A DNA stretch of 12,927 nt. Source: Clostridiales bacterium. Lineage in GTDB: Bacteria > Bacillota > Clostridia > Christensenellales > CAG-314. Positions 12,214 through 12,927 of this stretch are shown piece by piece; position 1 is the first letter of the stretch; every line of letters begins with the position of its first letter. The DNA lies in assembly GCA_004558105.1 (NCBI GenBank), contig SFEB01000032.1, positions 1 to 12,927 of the forward strand, written 5' to 3'. Both the position numbers and the translations under genes were made by a program. The notes beneath the pieces are model-generated. The model made no database searches and was not told the DNA's origin. It saw only the letters and a program-made list of their open reading frames with translations.

Positions 12214-12927
12214 TCATATAGTTGTGTTTTTTGCTCCTTCGAGTTCTTTTTTAAAGAGATATTTGTCGATTTTTTCGGTTATTTCCGTCGGAATTTCATC
12301 ACTGACGGGGAAGGCGACGGCGTTTATCAGTTGGAGCGAAAAGTCAAGAACGTATTTAGTTGTATTGAGTAGTTTATCGGCAGAAACGTATTTTATCACG
12401 TCGTTGCGCTCATGGATATATATGCCGCCGGGTGTGCCGATGCGTGCAAAGTTGATTGCAGGTACTTTATTGTCGGTAAAGGGGATTGAGTCGCTGGAAT
12501 AAATGTTCGATTCAACTTTTACCGGATAGCCTTTGGATTTGAAGAAATAATCCGCGTAACCGACTAAATTCTGTTCCGCCATAACGTATGCTTTTTCGTA
12601 ACCTAGGACAGGTCCGGCAAGGTCGACGTTTATCATAAGTTTATGATTTTTCAGTTCGTCTTTGTGAGCGGTTACAAAGTGTTTACTGCCTTCGAGACCG
12701 ATTTCTTCCGAGCCGTACCAATGGAAACGCACCGTGCGTTTAGGCGGATTAGCCTTAAAATAACGAAGTAATTCTAACAGAATTGCAGAACCTGCCGCAT
12801 TGTCGTAGGCGCCGTTGCTGAATTTTACCGAGTCGTAATGTGCGCCGAAAGAAATAATTTCTTCAGGGTACTCCGTGCCGTCAACCTGACAGTATACGTT
12901 GTGAGACGTCAGATCCGTGTTTTGATT
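12214..12927 (-). CDS. M28 family zinc aminopeptidase, C-terminal part (5' end outside window)
   Basis: The frame runs open through the right edge; 237 residues are visible. Zinc-peptidase M28 landmarks in order, numbered from the first visible residue, are FGAHYDS (His30), AYDNAAGSA (Asp42, the bridging ligand), WYGSEEIGLEGS (Glu74, general base, and Glu75, metal), INVDLAGP (Asp ligand) and, near the end, YIHERNDVIKY (final His ligand). So the two-zinc active site looks complete and the enzyme is probably an active exo-peptidase. A GTG at 12732 is internal, not a start, because the His and Asp ligands lie upstream of it. Whether it carries a signal peptide or extra domains cannot be seen. 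No clear terminator separates it from the next gene on this strand. Confidence 0.92.
   Translation of the reverse strand, partial: NQNTDLTSHNVYCQVDGTEYPEEIISFGAHYDSVKFSNGAYDNAAGSAILLELLRYFKANPPKRTVRFHWYGSEEIGLEGSKHFVTAHKDELKNHKLMINVDLAGPVLGYEKAYVMAEQNLVGYADYFFKSKGYPVKVESNIYSSDSIPFTDNKVPAINFARIGTPGGIYIHERNDVIKYVSADKLLNTTKYVLDFSLQLINAVAFPVSDEIPTEITEKIDKYLFKKELEGAKNTTI

Overview
The window looks like chromosomal DNA from a low-to-mid GC, Gram-positive-type bacterium of the Bacillota, probably an anaerobic Clostridia-like lineage. The reasons are strong AGGAGG-type ribosome binding sites, sigma-A-like TTGACA/TATAAT promoters, U-tailed intrinsic terminators, a FakA/DegV fatty-acid kinase pair, a clostridial-style glycerol-3-phosphate oxidation operon and CCA-encoding tRNA genes. 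I cannot name the species. I see no phage, insertion sequence, CRISPR array or integron: this is a core-type region with several interesting regulatory elements.

Left part (1-3500, + strand): the 3' end of a sensor histidine kinase gene, a terminator, then fakA (DAK2/YloV family) and a degV-family fakB-like gene in one operon that ends in a strong hairpin terminator. A 13-bp perfect inverted repeat lies across the fakA promoter. Middle (3552-4164, - strand): a six-gene tRNA operon read Gly(TCC)-Arg(TCT)-His(GTG)-Gln(TTG)-Lys(TTT)-Lys(CTT), with a consensus promoter and its own terminator. Directly upstream on the same strand lies rdgB, the house-cleaning XTP/dITP pyrophosphatase.

From 4837 to 9965 (+ strand) there is a tightly packed glycerol operon: a GlpA-like FAD dehydrogenase with a C-terminal BFD-type [2Fe-2S] domain, a second FAD/NAD(P) oxidoreductase, a small DUF1667 Fe-S protein, glycerol kinase GlpK and a hot-dog thioesterase. 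The proposed flow is glycerol to glycerol-3-phosphate (GlpK), then to dihydroxyacetone phosphate by a three-subunit soluble dehydrogenase. No glycerol facilitator or glp regulator is in view.

From 9986 a separate promoter drives a leader that matches the yybP-ykoY manganese riboswitch. It overlaps an intrinsic terminator and precedes a Ca2+/cation antiporter of the YrbG (CaCA) type. This is the most interesting regulatory arrangement here: a CaCA exchanger that is probably switched on by Mn2+. After it come a lone tRNA-Gln(CTG) with its own promoter and terminator and then, on the - strand, a zinc-ribbon/DUF4234 membrane protein and the C-terminal part of an M28 zinc aminopeptidase cut by the window edge.

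I did not find a convincing wholly new system. The best leads are the riboswitch-controlled exchanger, two tRNAs with C instead of U at T-loop position 55, the inverted repeat in the fakA promoter, and a tRNA promoter embedded in the terminator-like palindrome of rdgB.
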